Below the pieces are notes generated by a model. It was not told the DNA's origin. It ran no database searches and saw nothing but the letters and a program-made list of their open reading frames with translations. From assembly GCA_023417655.1 (NCBI GenBank), contig JAEZFD010000042.1, positions 1-37,393 on the forward strand: 37,393 bases of DNA, in the 5' to 3' direction. This document shows, in pieces, positions 17,701 to 24,426 of this stretch; the first letter of the stretch is position 1, and the number at the start of each line of letters is the position of its first letter. Position numbers and translations under genes: made by a program. This stretch comes from Planctomycetota bacterium. GTDB lineage: Bacteria > Planctomycetota > Planctomycetia > Planctomycetales > Planctomycetaceae.

Positions 17701-19986
17701 GGGGATTCTCTGACGCTCGATCAGACGAAGTTCAGCATTTATGGTCTGAAGAATGACGACAAGGTGTCAAAAGTTTATCTGTCGAGTACCGGGACCTCTG
17801 CTGGGGCTGATGCCGGGAAGTATGACATCAAGGCAACTGGCATTGCTAAGAGTTCGAGCTTCAAGGCTTCAAACTACAACATCACTTACAAGACCAACTA
17901 CAACGGTCTGACGGTGAACAAGGCCAACTTGGTCATCACCCCGAAAGATCAGAGCAAGACCTACGGTGATTCGCTAACCTTGGATCAGACAAAATTCAGC
18001 ATCTATGGTTTGAAGAATGATGATCAGGTGTCGAAAGTTTATCTGTCGAGCCATGGCACTTCGGAATACGCTGATGCCGGGAAGTATGACATCAAGGCAA
18101 CTGGCATCGCCAAGAGTTCCAGCTTCAAGTCCTCGAATTACCACATTATTTATAAAACAAATCACAAAGGGCTGACAGTCAACAAGGCGAATCTGGTGAT
18201 TACTCCAACCAGCCAGAGCAAGACGTATGGAGATGCGTTTAACTTCAACGGGACTGAGTTCACAATCGTCGGATTGAAGAACAATGACAAAGTGACCGGC
18301 GTGGAGCTCACGAGTGCCGGGTCAGCCGCCTCGGCGAATGTCGGTTCCTATGACATCACCGCCGTTTCGATTACCCAAAGCAAGAGCTTCAAGTCGTCGA
18401 ACTACAACATCGACTTCGGGACGCTGACCGACGGATTTACCGTGAACAAAGCGGACCTGACCATTACGCCGACGAGCCAGAACAAGACTTACGGTGATAC
18501 ATTCACATTCAACGGGACAGAGTTCACGATTCAGGGGCTGAAGAACGGGAACACCGTCACCGGGGTGACCCTCAGCAGCGATGGAACGAATGTTCTGGCG
18601 AACGTTGGGTCCTACGACATCGTCTCGTCTGCAATTGTGAACAGCGGGAACGGGTTTGATGCTGGGAACTACAACATCGACTTCGGGACGCTGACGAACG
18701 GTTTGATCGTAAACAAGGCGGAACTTGTGATCACGCCGACTTCGCAGAACAAGACCTACGGCGACACATTCACCTTCAACGGGACCGAGTTCACGATTCA
18801 GGGGCTGAAGAACGGGAACACCGTCACCGGGGTGACCCTCAGCAGTGATGGCTCAAACGCACTGGCGAACGTTGGGTCCTACGCCATCGTCTCGTCTGCA
18901 ATTGTGAACAGCGGAAACGGGTTCGATGCGAACAACTACAACATCGACTTCGGTACGCTGACCGACGGATTTACCGTGAACAAAGCGGACCTGACCATTA
19001 CGCCGACGAGCCAGAACAAGACTTATGGTGACACGTTCACCTTCAATGGAACTGAATTCACAATTGAAGGCCTGAAGAACGGGAACACCGTCACCGGGGT
19101 GACCCTCAGCAGCGATGGAACGAATGTTCTGGCGAATGTTGACAACTATGACATCGTCTCCTCAGCAATCACGAACAGCGGTAACGGGTTTGATGCGAAC
19201 AACTACAACATCGACTTCGGCACGCTGACCGACGGATTTACCGTGAACAAAGCGGACCTGACCATTACGCCGACGAGCCAGAACAAGACTTACGGTGATA
19301 CGTTCACCTTCAACGGGACAGAGTTCACGATTCAGGGGCTGAAGAACGGGAACACCGTCACCGGGGTGACTCTCAGCAGCGATGGAACGAACGTTCTGGC
19401 CAATGCTGGGAACTATGACATTGTCTCCTCAGCAATCACGAACAGCGGTAATGGGTTCGATGCGAGCAACTACAACATCGACTTCGGCACGCTGACCGAC
19501 GGATTCACTGTGAATAAAGCGAACCTGACCATTACGCCGAACTCGCAGGTGAAGAACTTTGACCAGCAGTTCGTCTTCAATGGAACGGAGTTCACTGTGG
19601 TCGGGTTGAAGAATGGAGATCAGGTGAACACAGTCGCCATGTCCAGCGAAGGAACACCGCAGCTGGCTCCCCTGGGAACTTACGACACTGTCACATCCGC
19701 CATCACAGGGAGTACGCAGTTCAACCCAGAGAACTATAATGTGACCCTTGCGACCTTGGTCAACGGCTTTGTCGTGATCCCAGCAGACGTGCAGCCTGAG
19801 GCCTTCCACCTCGAATCGTTGGCAGAAGACATGTTCGATCGTCCTGAGAACTACTTCCACGGGATTCAGAACCTGACACCGCCTCAGCACCCAGGTGAAA
19901 TTCGAATCTTCTGGCCGGAGACGGAAGAGGAGAAAGAACAGATCCCTGGGCAGATTACTGCATTTCAAATGAACACGGCCAAGTAA
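11788..19986 (+). CDS. giant two-partner-secretion exoprotein (TpsA, filamentous-hemagglutinin-like adhesin)
   Basis: 2732 residues. The N-terminal signal peptide has a basic RRRVSK patch and a hydrophobic core, with cleavage near AAENP (about 35). Residues about 36-300 form the TPS/haemagglutination-activity domain: VQNGTNLNVTTQTDRTIINW, INWDQFNV, and the NPSGIVVGPTG hallmark (the FhaB NPNGI region). From about 455 to 1700 come three long beta-helix-type super-repeats with recurring 'AQIGHGG' turns. About 1785-1870 is one divergent MBG-like domain, and 1871-2666 holds nine tandem 88/89-residue MBG-like units (KTYGD...GLKN...SNYNI...LTVNKA). The last 66 residues are acidic and carry no sorting signal or barrel. 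It should be secreted through the TpsB encoded 776 bp downstream and act as a surface or shed adhesin/matrix protein. The start has no clear ribosome site. Confidence 0.93.
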   Translation: MASLALRDSFRRRVSKWTAMSLLCQQILWTPVTLAAENPVVVGGGAAIVQNGTNLNVTTQTDRTIINWDQFNVAAGHSANFYQPSSSSAVLNRVVTQGNPSAIYGNLFSNGNVYLVNPSGIVVGPTGTINTNGFTASVLDIANRDFMAGGPLNFEGNSVASILNQGTISTGAGGATLIGNQVINEGLIESKGGSINLLTGGSVQLRHGGIYTQADQKTVMNGISETAALIRNSGTLRATGGLEIGGDVYLVSPGGTILQEAVVKAAKEATGGKVVLDSGAGKTTVTGQIDVSGPVGGQVAITGKQTELQGARIEASGTNGGGTVKIGGGFQGKDATVANSRSTVIDRDTQIIADALISGDGGQVFIWSDGSTRHFGSVSAKGARLGQGGFVEVSGKESLVYQGQTRTGGGTLLLDPYDYIIDCEAAETISLDLGDNNVIVLTTENNTSYGSTGEGTGNVTVKSSILWNSGNSLTLLAVGDIVFEASVQNSGSGDLNVVAGWDQSTGICGASPFDLSAFVSIDVLNDCDVSAFGNNGHSVFIGGASHGSSLAVGSAHGSTNVFAHDLVLRGSDTAGASAQLGYYRVAGPEAAGTQITSGDIRVALTGGLTGQAGAIGNLSPSTSYVQIGHGGNRVGAGSTQQWDHSGDIDITVKENLLFSAGSGEVTYALLGHGGAGNANLSGDYSIEVGGSITFQGGSGTSSSAHLGHFAVGNHSGDHSVVAWEDVSFIGGSGLYAVAQFGNGGPGATGNDSGNLLLGAGGNLLLQGGSNSSYAQIGHGDALNQFGGLASGDIYVSAAGESSLVNGSSTWRIGHGTATANGVSDSNIFFSTGTLDYSATNETAATQTVLNQDFIDKMVTNLKSGHVAIGSTNQTAGETGGMVVGSKILSKSSNSLSLLSRADIRFQDHVQLSGSGDLNVVAGWYGFAGFDFDGDSGRILPFNPSSLVIGGNHFDNDYLAFGLDSGSIYIGSADQTKSISVGSAFGDTNVFAHDLVLRGSDSAAASAQLGYYHVAGQPVDSVVASGDIRAFLTGDLNATAGSEGGWTSSTSYVQIGHGGNRGGDFGSRWDYQGDIGVFAMGDVSLQAGSGDVAYALIGHGGGWANTNATGDIGVYTAGDVNVVGGSGASSFAQIGHLGAGETSGDHLLVARGDISFKAGGGAYTFAKFGNGGTGYEGTHSGDLILHTQSDLLLQGGVDGTAFAQIGNGDALNVTEGSISGDILILVEDETSLAKGESRWRIGHGTATPFGISDANITFLTGTLDQMSFNDKPAKQTVLDQEFMSQMALNLEGGHVTVGSLNQNRGSRGGMVVQGEIDVQTSNSLSLLSRADIRFENSVQNAGNGDLNVVAGWNGIAGLNLVSDTFAPFDPTSLLEVNVMKGHWHPFGQKDGSVYLGSSNQSTGVAVGSAHGRTNVFAEDLVLRGSDSSFAYAQLGYHHTEGGDVGHTIASGDLNVALTGSLTAKAGSTSLKGLGGSSSYVQIGHGGNRLEFGLTDAWNYEGNISIAAAGDINFQGGRVAGSYALLGHGGFGTVGNLNGNMSVAAKDDISFTAGSGSNAFAQLGHGGLESSGSRQGDLTVFAGDDVSFRANNNQAYAQLGHTSYQSDDSLITCPVIYEFGGNIQLSLGGQLKLDGGSSHNIGAAIGHGGIQNSTLINQSVSGDIKIWIGEGAELKAATIGHQQGENGAYASGNTWIAVEQKRSSSKLEADRHSQFVSAESGELRFYLPYQRTLAVSDKTLFNGVQGKNLKNELGYLKNRQGDYQPFTGPYDIDSSLGNFGFYIEAIGLLVQANNGSSTYGDTGVTNPGMSLMEGSESLKEGDTLTGIGLRTNFDIDKWTDAGTYSLKVNGYRLDSDYELIGTSNGIFTVNKANLVITPKDQSKTYGDSLTLDQTKFSIYGLKNDDKVSQVTLSSSGTSAGADAGKYDIKATGIAKSSSFKASNYNITYKTNYNGLTVNKANLVITPKDQSKTYGDSLTLDQTKFSIYGLKNDDKVSKVYLSSTGTSAGADAGKYDIKATGIAKSSSFKASNYNITYKTNYNGLTVNKANLVITPKDQSKTYGDSLTLDQTKFSIYGLKNDDQVSKVYLSSHGTSEYADAGKYDIKATGIAKSSSFKSSNYHIIYKTNHKGLTVNKANLVITPTSQSKTYGDAFNFNGTEFTIVGLKNNDKVTGVELTSAGSAASANVGSYDITAVSITQSKSFKSSNYNIDFGTLTDGFTVNKADLTITPTSQNKTYGDTFTFNGTEFTIQGLKNGNTVTGVTLSSDGTNVLANVGSYDIVSSAIVNSGNGFDAGNYNIDFGTLTNGLIVNKAELVITPTSQNKTYGDTFTFNGTEFTIQGLKNGNTVTGVTLSSDGSNALANVGSYAIVSSAIVNSGNGFDANNYNIDFGTLTDGFTVNKADLTITPTSQNKTYGDTFTFNGTEFTIEGLKNGNTVTGVTLSSDGTNVLANVDNYDIVSSAITNSGNGFDANNYNIDFGTLTDGFTVNKADLTITPTSQNKTYGDTFTFNGTEFTIQGLKNGNTVTGVTLSSDGTNVLANAGNYDIVSSAITNSGNGFDASNYNIDFGTLTDGFTVNKANLTITPNSQVKNFDQQFVFNGTEFTVVGLKNGDQVNTVAMSSEGTPQLAPLGTYDTVTSAITGSTQFNPENYNVTLATLVNGFVVIPADVQPEAFHLESLAEDMFDRPENYFHGIQNLTPPQHPGEIRIFWPETEEEKEQIPGQITAFQMNTAK
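13156..16900 (+). repeat. three ~425-residue super-repeats inside the TpsA gene
   Basis: Three successive diverged copies, anchored on GDLNVVAGW at 13264, 14530 and 15814, i.e. spaced 1266 and 1284 bp (422 and 428 codons). Each copy begins with an N-x-V-T/A-V/I-x-S segment (13156, 14377, 15661), continues through 'TNVFAHDLVLRGSD', and carries seven short motifs of the form A/S-x-x-Q/L-I/L-G-H/N/Y-G. Motif spacing in copy 1 is 47, 43, 36, 34, 36 and 36 residues. Copies 1 and 2 are closest; copy 3 diverges in its last third. Confidence 0.85.
17398..19785 (+). repeat. nine tandem 264/267-bp MBG-like domain repeats
   Basis: Units begin at 17398, 17662, 17926, 18190, 18454, 18721, 18988, 19255 and 19522. 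Units 1-4 and 9 are 264 bp and units 5-8 are 267 bp. Units 1-3 form one close group (KDQSKTYGD, KATGIAKSSSF) and units 5-8 another (TSQNKTYGD, SSAIVNSGNGF), with long stretches identical at DNA level. Unit 4 is intermediate. Unit 9 has lost the KTYGD motif (it reads KNFDQ). The pattern implies recent in-frame duplication within two clusters. Each unit should fold as a small Ig-like all-beta domain. Confidence 0.92.
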
Positions 19987-20013
19987 ATCTGGCTGCCTGA
20001 TTTGTCTGCTTTC

Positions 20014-20053
20014 AAGAACGCCCTTGCTGAGAGTCATCAGCAAGGGCGTTCTT
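20014..20053. terminator. strong hairpin terminator after the TpsA gene
   Basis: Perfect 17-bp stem (20014-20030 with 20037-20053; core ACGCCCTTGCTGA) and a 6-nt loop GAGTCA, starting 27 bp after the TAA stop. The right arm ends in TTCTT followed by TCATT, a modest T-rich tail. It should separate TpsA transcription from the TpsB gene. Confidence 0.85.
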
Positions 20054-20762
20054 TCATTCAGAGTCACGGAATTTCACTGTATCGGCGAGAATCTGACCCC
20101 GAATTCGGAGCTGTTCTGGCGGCAACAAAGGAGGCAGATGGCTGGAATGCGAATGTTTCCACTTCATTAAAGGGAAATGGAGTTTATTAGCGAAGTTTCT
20201 AAGGTCTCCCGGTCAATCTGAATTCAGCCCGGAAAAGCTATTGTCATGTTAGAGTAATTGCCTGCTGCTTTGCGAACTGTCTCTGCAGTAATGCTAATGA
20301 TGAACAGGCAGAAGCTGCAGCTCGGTTAATAGAACGCGACAGGAATTACTGAGTTGTGCGTCACCCTCTTTCATGTATTCGATTCTGCATCGAACTCTCT
20401 TGCGAAGTGACAAGAGTTTCTCATCGACGAGCCGTCTGAAGGGCTCGCTCTCTTTGTTCACAGAAACTTCTTTGCTCCAGCAAAAAAACAGATGAGCGGT
20501 TCAGGTTGGAAGATCCCGGCCTTGCGACCTTTCAGCGGTGCTGGAACGGCTCCGATACCGAACCGTGGGTGATGAGGAGACACGGGCAGGCCAGGACTTT
20601 GATCTGCGGCAGGAACTTGAGCTCACAAGTTCAATCATTGTGGGATTCGCCGGAGGCTGCTGGGCCGGGACACAGTTCTCGACCAAGGCGACTTTGCGAA
20701 ATCGTCATTCATCACACCCCTCCCCCACGGACAGGATCATTAACTTAGAAACGGAATGAAAG
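20054..20762. promoter_or_regulatory. gene-free spacer upstream of the TpsB-type gene (presumed promoter)
   Basis: About 710 bp without a supported gene, lying beyond the TpsA terminator and before the TpsB start, so a promoter for TpsB is expected here. A small stem (CGAGCC at 20428-20433 with GGCTCG at 20442-20447) is followed by CTCTCTTTG and may be a weak hairpin. Short open frames at 20506-20759 on both strands lack any domain or signal and are not called. Confidence 0.4.
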
Positions 20763-22532
20763 ATGTTTCGCAGTGACCGCAAGAAGCATGCAATACTGTG
20801 GGCCGGATTGATCGTTTCGATCACCGGATCGACAGCATTTGCTCAGAATTTCGAGCGATACCGGCCCCAGCCGCTGCCTGTCAGTCCTCCCTCTTCGCCA
20901 GATGTTGAGAAGCCATTAGAACCAGTTGGCGGCAGTGATAAGATTCTGCTCGATAAACTGGAAGCCGTCGTGATCAGAGATCACGTTGCAGCTGTGCAGG
21001 CGGAGGGCTGTCATCCAGATGCGACTGGCGTGATTCGGGAATATTCGAATACCCGCTCACTTGTCTATTCCGCAGAATTCACCGCGATCATCGAGCGGTA
21101 TCTGAATCAACCGGTTTCACTGCACTCTCTGAATCAGATGTCGCGGGACATTATTCTGCTGTATCGCAAGCACAAGCAGCCTGTCATCGACGTGCTGATT
21201 CCAGAGCAGAAAATCACGAACGGCACTGTTCAGATTGTGGTGATCGAAGGGAAGATCGGGCAGGTTCGAGTTGAGGAAGGTCGATTCTTCAGTGCTGACG
21301 AAACGGCGCGCTGGATTGAAGACACCCGCGCTGGTGGGGCCATCTATGAACCCTGGCTGGAGGATGACCTCTTCTGGCTTAACCAGAATCCGTTTCGTCG
21401 GGTGGGCGTTGATTTGAAGCCCGGCGGGCAGGACGGGCTGACAGATGTTCTGTTCACGGTCGATGATGTCTTTCCCGTCCGCGCTTACGTCGGCTATGAC
21501 GACACCGGAGTTCGTGCGTTGGGGTTGGAGCGACTTTCGACTGGTCTGACGGCAGGCAATCTCTTTGGTCATGGTGATGTCGCCAGCTATCAGTATACAA
21601 CCGACTCGGATTTCCGTCGGTTGCATGCACATGCCGCCACATACACGATCCCAATCAATCGCGAATATACATTCCTCACCTACGGCAGCTGGGCAGGAGT
21701 CGTTCCCACCATGCCGAATGGCTTCAATCAGAACGGTGAGAGCTGGATCACCGGCTTTTCGGTCATTAAGACTCTGCAGAAGGACCGTTATGTCGATGAG
21801 AATCTGTCGGCCGGATTCGACTTCAAATCGACAAACAACGATCTGGAATTCGGTGGAGATGATGTCTTTTCCGGAACCGCTGATCTGACGTCAATTCACG
21901 TTGGTTACAACTACCTTGAACGTGATGACTTTGACCAGTATGTCATTCTGAACGCGGATACATGGATCGGACCCGGTGCCGGATTTACACCTGACAATAC
22001 CGTGGCCGCGTTCGACACCATTCGGCCGGGCACCAATCCACGGTTCATCTATGGTCGTCTGCGCTACGAGCGGGCTCACAACATTACTGACCAATTGCAG
22101 CTCGCCTTCCGCGGAGTCGGTCAGACAACCTCCGATCGACTGCTCTGGAGCGAAATGCTCGGCTTCGGGGGTTTTGACAGCATTCGTGGCTATGATCAGC
22201 GTACTGTGAGCGGTGATCACGGTTGGCAGACGAGCTTTGAAATCGGACCACGCCCCGTTCAGTTCTGTGTCCGTGGTGAACAGGCCCGAGCCCGGGCTTA
22301 CATCTTTTCAGATCTGGGGCAGGCGTTCGTCATGCAACCACGACCAGGTGAGTTCAGCGATCAGTTCATGGCGAGTGCCGGGTTCGGGATGCGGCTGAAC
22401 GTGGGCCAGAGTCTCGCATTCCGCTTTGACTATGGTAACAACTTCGTTCGCGTGCCTGGCTACGACATGGACCAGCGAGTCCATATCGGATTGATCTGGC
22501 AATTCGGCCCGCTGCCGTCCGCGTCGATGTGA
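20763..22532 (+). CDS. TpsB/FhaC-ShlB family outer-membrane transporter
   Basis: 589 residues, the usual size for ShlB/FhaC/HecB transporters. A signal peptide (ILWAGLIVSITGSTAFAQ) is followed by a proline-rich linker, then POTRA domain 1 (about 60-165, with the YRKHKQPVIDVLIPEQKITNGTVQIVVIEGKIG block typical of POTRA_2; only parts quoted as motif), POTRA 2 (about 166-240, NPFRRVGVDLKPGG) and a 16-strand barrel to the end. The loop-6 signature is present as SIRGYDQRTVSGDHGW at about 472, equivalent to the VRGY motif of Omp85/TpsB proteins. The last strand ends in HIGLIWQF with seven further residues. It should export the upstream TpsA protein across the outer membrane. ATG at 20763, weak ribosome site. 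Confidence 0.93.
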   Translation: MFRSDRKKHAILWAGLIVSITGSTAFAQNFERYRPQPLPVSPPSSPDVEKPLEPVGGSDKILLDKLEAVVIRDHVAAVQAEGCHPDATGVIREYSNTRSLVYSAEFTAIIERYLNQPVSLHSLNQMSRDIILLYRKHKQPVIDVLIPEQKITNGTVQIVVIEGKIGQVRVEEGRFFSADETARWIEDTRAGGAIYEPWLEDDLFWLNQNPFRRVGVDLKPGGQDGLTDVLFTVDDVFPVRAYVGYDDTGVRALGLERLSTGLTAGNLFGHGDVASYQYTTDSDFRRLHAHAATYTIPINREYTFLTYGSWAGVVPTMPNGFNQNGESWITGFSVIKTLQKDRYVDENLSAGFDFKSTNNDLEFGGDDVFSGTADLTSIHVGYNYLERDDFDQYVILNADTWIGPGAGFTPDNTVAAFDTIRPGTNPRFIYGRLRYERAHNITDQLQLAFRGVGQTTSDRLLWSEMLGFGGFDSIRGYDQRTVSGDHGWQTSFEIGPRPVQFCVRGEQARARAYIFSDLGQAFVMQPRPGEFSDQFMASAGFGMRLNVGQSLAFRFDYGNNFVRVPGYDMDQRVHIGLIWQFGPLPSASM

Positions 22533-22549
22533 TCAACCGGACATTACAG

Positions 22550-22602
22550 AGAGTGAGGGGATAGCCGAGTGCAGATTTAGGTGCACTTCTTCCCCTCACT
22601 CT
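22550..22602. terminator. bidirectional terminator between TpsB and the DgkA-like gene
   Basis: Perfect 12-bp outer stem (AGAGTGAGGGGA at 22550-22561 with 22591-22602) and a 6-bp inner stem (AGTGCA at 22568-22573 with TGCACT at 22582-22587). It lies between two convergent genes. T-tracts are short, so rho-independent strength is uncertain. Confidence 0.7.
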
Positions 22603-22690
22603 TCAGGTCTGAACTCGGTGAATCCTTGGTGGTCCAGTCGTCTCGAAGGTGGTGAGTTCCCGATCTCACGTCCCCGCTGCGAGCAGGTTT

Positions 22691-23083
22691 CTACTGGCCC
22701 CAAAGTGAACTGAAGTGGGGTGAGAGAAGGAAACCCGCGACAATCGCCGCCGTCAAGTGTGCGACGACTACGGCGGACGTTCCGAGTCGGAAGGCGCCAT
22801 TCTGGTCGAGATCGCTATCTGCTTCGACCATCTTCAGAACCTGGTGCAAGAGTTCCGCACTGAGTGAAAACCCGAGCGCGAGAATCATGATTGCCCATTC
22901 GACACGGGTGAGGCCCAGTACCAGGCTGGTGAGAAACACGCCGGCCGCGCAGAAAAAGAATGCGTAAAGCGTACTGTCTGCACGCATCCCGTCGCGAAAT
23001 CCTCCCTCGGCATCAACGAGGCGCTGACGCCAGGCAGGACGGCGCTGCCGGGACTCTGGTTCTTCGAGCAACTGGTCAGTCAT
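22691..23083 (-). CDS. divergent DgkA-like (diacylglycerol/undecaprenol kinase family) membrane protein
   Basis: 130 residues with three hydrophobic segments (about 40-60, 63-83 and 105-124) and an amphipathic basic N-terminus. This is the size and layout of prokaryotic DgkA proteins, which are three-helix integral membrane lipid kinases. The family segment around residues 63-90 is recognisable (VEWAIMILALGFSLSAELL). In the usual E-x-L-N-x-A-I-E motif the Asn is His and the catalytic Glu position reads Lys (AELLHQVLK), so activity as a lipid kinase is doubtful. ATG at 23083. It follows the PQQ-like gene by 137 bp on the same strand and may be the last gene of that unit. Confidence 0.65.
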   Translation of the reverse strand: MTDQLLEEPESRQRRPAWRQRLVDAEGGFRDGMRADSTLYAFFFCAAGVFLTSLVLGLTRVEWAIMILALGFSLSAELLHQVLKMVEADSDLDQNGAFRLGTSAVVVAHLTAAIVAGFLLSPHFSSLWGQ

Positions 23084-23220
23084 GGGATGCCGAGAATTTC
23101 CCTGTGAGGGGCGTCGATTGGCCGGTGTCGAGCGAAACGCTCAGGCGGAGCATGAATTGATTCGACGGGAATTTACCCTCAGGCGGGAAATCAGGTCAAT
23201 ATGCTGTTTGCCACACGAGT

Positions 23221-24426
23221 TCAGCGGGCGGCATCCGGATCCGCGAAACAGAAGATCTGCCCATTCGTTGCATCGCAGCCAAAGACAAGATAACCCTGAG
23301 CGATTGCAGGGGATCCAGTCACCGGATTTTTGACGAACTTTTTGAAAACCTCGGTGCCATCGGCCATGGAGACCCCGTAGAACTGCTTGTCCGAACACCC
23401 GAAATAAACGGTGTCGCCCGCGATGACCGGAGAGGAGTCAATTTTCGCCCGGGTCGTAAATGTCCAGACCGGCTTTCCGGATTGACGATCGAGACAATAA
23501 ACCCGTTTGTCCCGACTGCCGACGACAATTCGGTCTGCTGTGACGGCCGGTGAGGAATGAATCTGCTGTTCTTTTCCCGGGGATGAATATTCCCAGACAA
23601 TCTTCTTCTGCTTCCAGTCGAGGGCAGTGATCGTGCCGTTATCCGTCCCGAAGTACAGAATGTCATCGCGAACCGCACAGGCAGCGATCAGCAGTGAATT
23701 CAACGGCACCTCTGCAGCCTGCCTGCCGTTTTCGAGATCAATGACCCGCAGGATGGGTTGATCACACCCTGTCGTGAAGGTGAATTGTCCTGAGAGGCAA
23801 GGCGTGGCGTTGACGGGGCCATGTGTCTCCGCGGACCAGACTCGATCTCCGGAAGCAGCATCGTGGCAGTAAAGATGGCCATCGTGTGATCCGAAGATGA
23901 CACGACCCTGATGAAGCTGCGCTCCGCCGACAATTTCGCCGTCGGTTTCAGTCTTCCATCGCGTCTTACCCGTTTGCCGGTCAAAAGCATGAAACGTCCC
24001 CTGATCATCGCCGATGAAGACCAGTTCATCATTGAGTGCAGCAGGTGCGTTGAATCCCGGTGGAAAGCTGTTCGGAGCGACGCCTTCTGCTGAGACTGCT
24101 TTCCACTTCTCGGTTCCGTCCGACAACTGCAGACAGTGGAGCGATCCGGCGAGTGTTCCGATGTATGCAAGGCCGTCAGCAATGACAGGCGTGGAAGAAG
24201 TGCCGTCCTTTGTCGGGAACGTCCATTTCTGGATCAGTTTGCTGGGGTCCAGTTTTTCTGCGAGCCCCATGTTCTCCTGCGAGTTACGGAATGAGACCCA
24301 GCGCGAGGCGGCAGTGGTCTCCTGTGCGGAGAATGCCAGACGATTCCCGAGCGATGGACAAAGGAGCGGAGCAGCAGAGATCGCGGCGCTCTTTAAAAAT
24401 TGACGTCGGTTCCACTGAATGCGCAT
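23221..24426 (-). CDS. TAT-exported PQQ-like beta-propeller protein (BamB-like repeats)
   Basis: 401 residues. The N-terminus NRRQFLKSAAISAAP is a twin-arginine signal, so the protein is exported folded. The rest is a series of PQQ/WD-like blades with G-x-L-x-x-L-D-x-x-T/S-G-x-x-x-W spacing, e.g. LHCLQLSDGTEKW, FHAFDRQTGKTRW, LYCHDAASGDRVW, ITALDWKQKKIVW and VYCLDRQSGKPVW, giving seven or eight blades. The blades lack the obvious metal/PQQ catalytic residues of quinoprotein dehydrogenases, so a scaffold or binding role is more likely. ATG at 24426 has GGAG about 8 nt upstream and overlaps the 3' end of the alcohol dehydrogenase gene by 34 bp, which suggests translational coupling. Confidence 0.9.
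   Translation of the reverse strand: MRIQWNRRQFLKSAAISAAPLLCPSLGNRLAFSAQETTAASRWVSFRNSQENMGLAEKLDPSKLIQKWTFPTKDGTSSTPVIADGLAYIGTLAGSLHCLQLSDGTEKWKAVSAEGVAPNSFPPGFNAPAALNDELVFIGDDQGTFHAFDRQTGKTRWKTETDGEIVGGAQLHQGRVIFGSHDGHLYCHDAASGDRVWSAETHGPVNATPCLSGQFTFTTGCDQPILRVIDLENGRQAAEVPLNSLLIAACAVRDDILYFGTDNGTITALDWKQKKIVWEYSSPGKEQQIHSSPAVTADRIVVGSRDKRVYCLDRQSGKPVWTFTTRAKIDSSPVIAGDTVYFGCSDKQFYGVSMADGTEVFKKFVKNPVTGSPAIAQGYLVFGCDATNGQIFCFADPDAAR

Noticed and set aside
17398..19785. Regular DNA repeats considered as a CRISPR array or satellite
   Set aside because: Units are 264/267 bp, in frame and translate to MBG-like domains; there are no short repeats with unique spacers.
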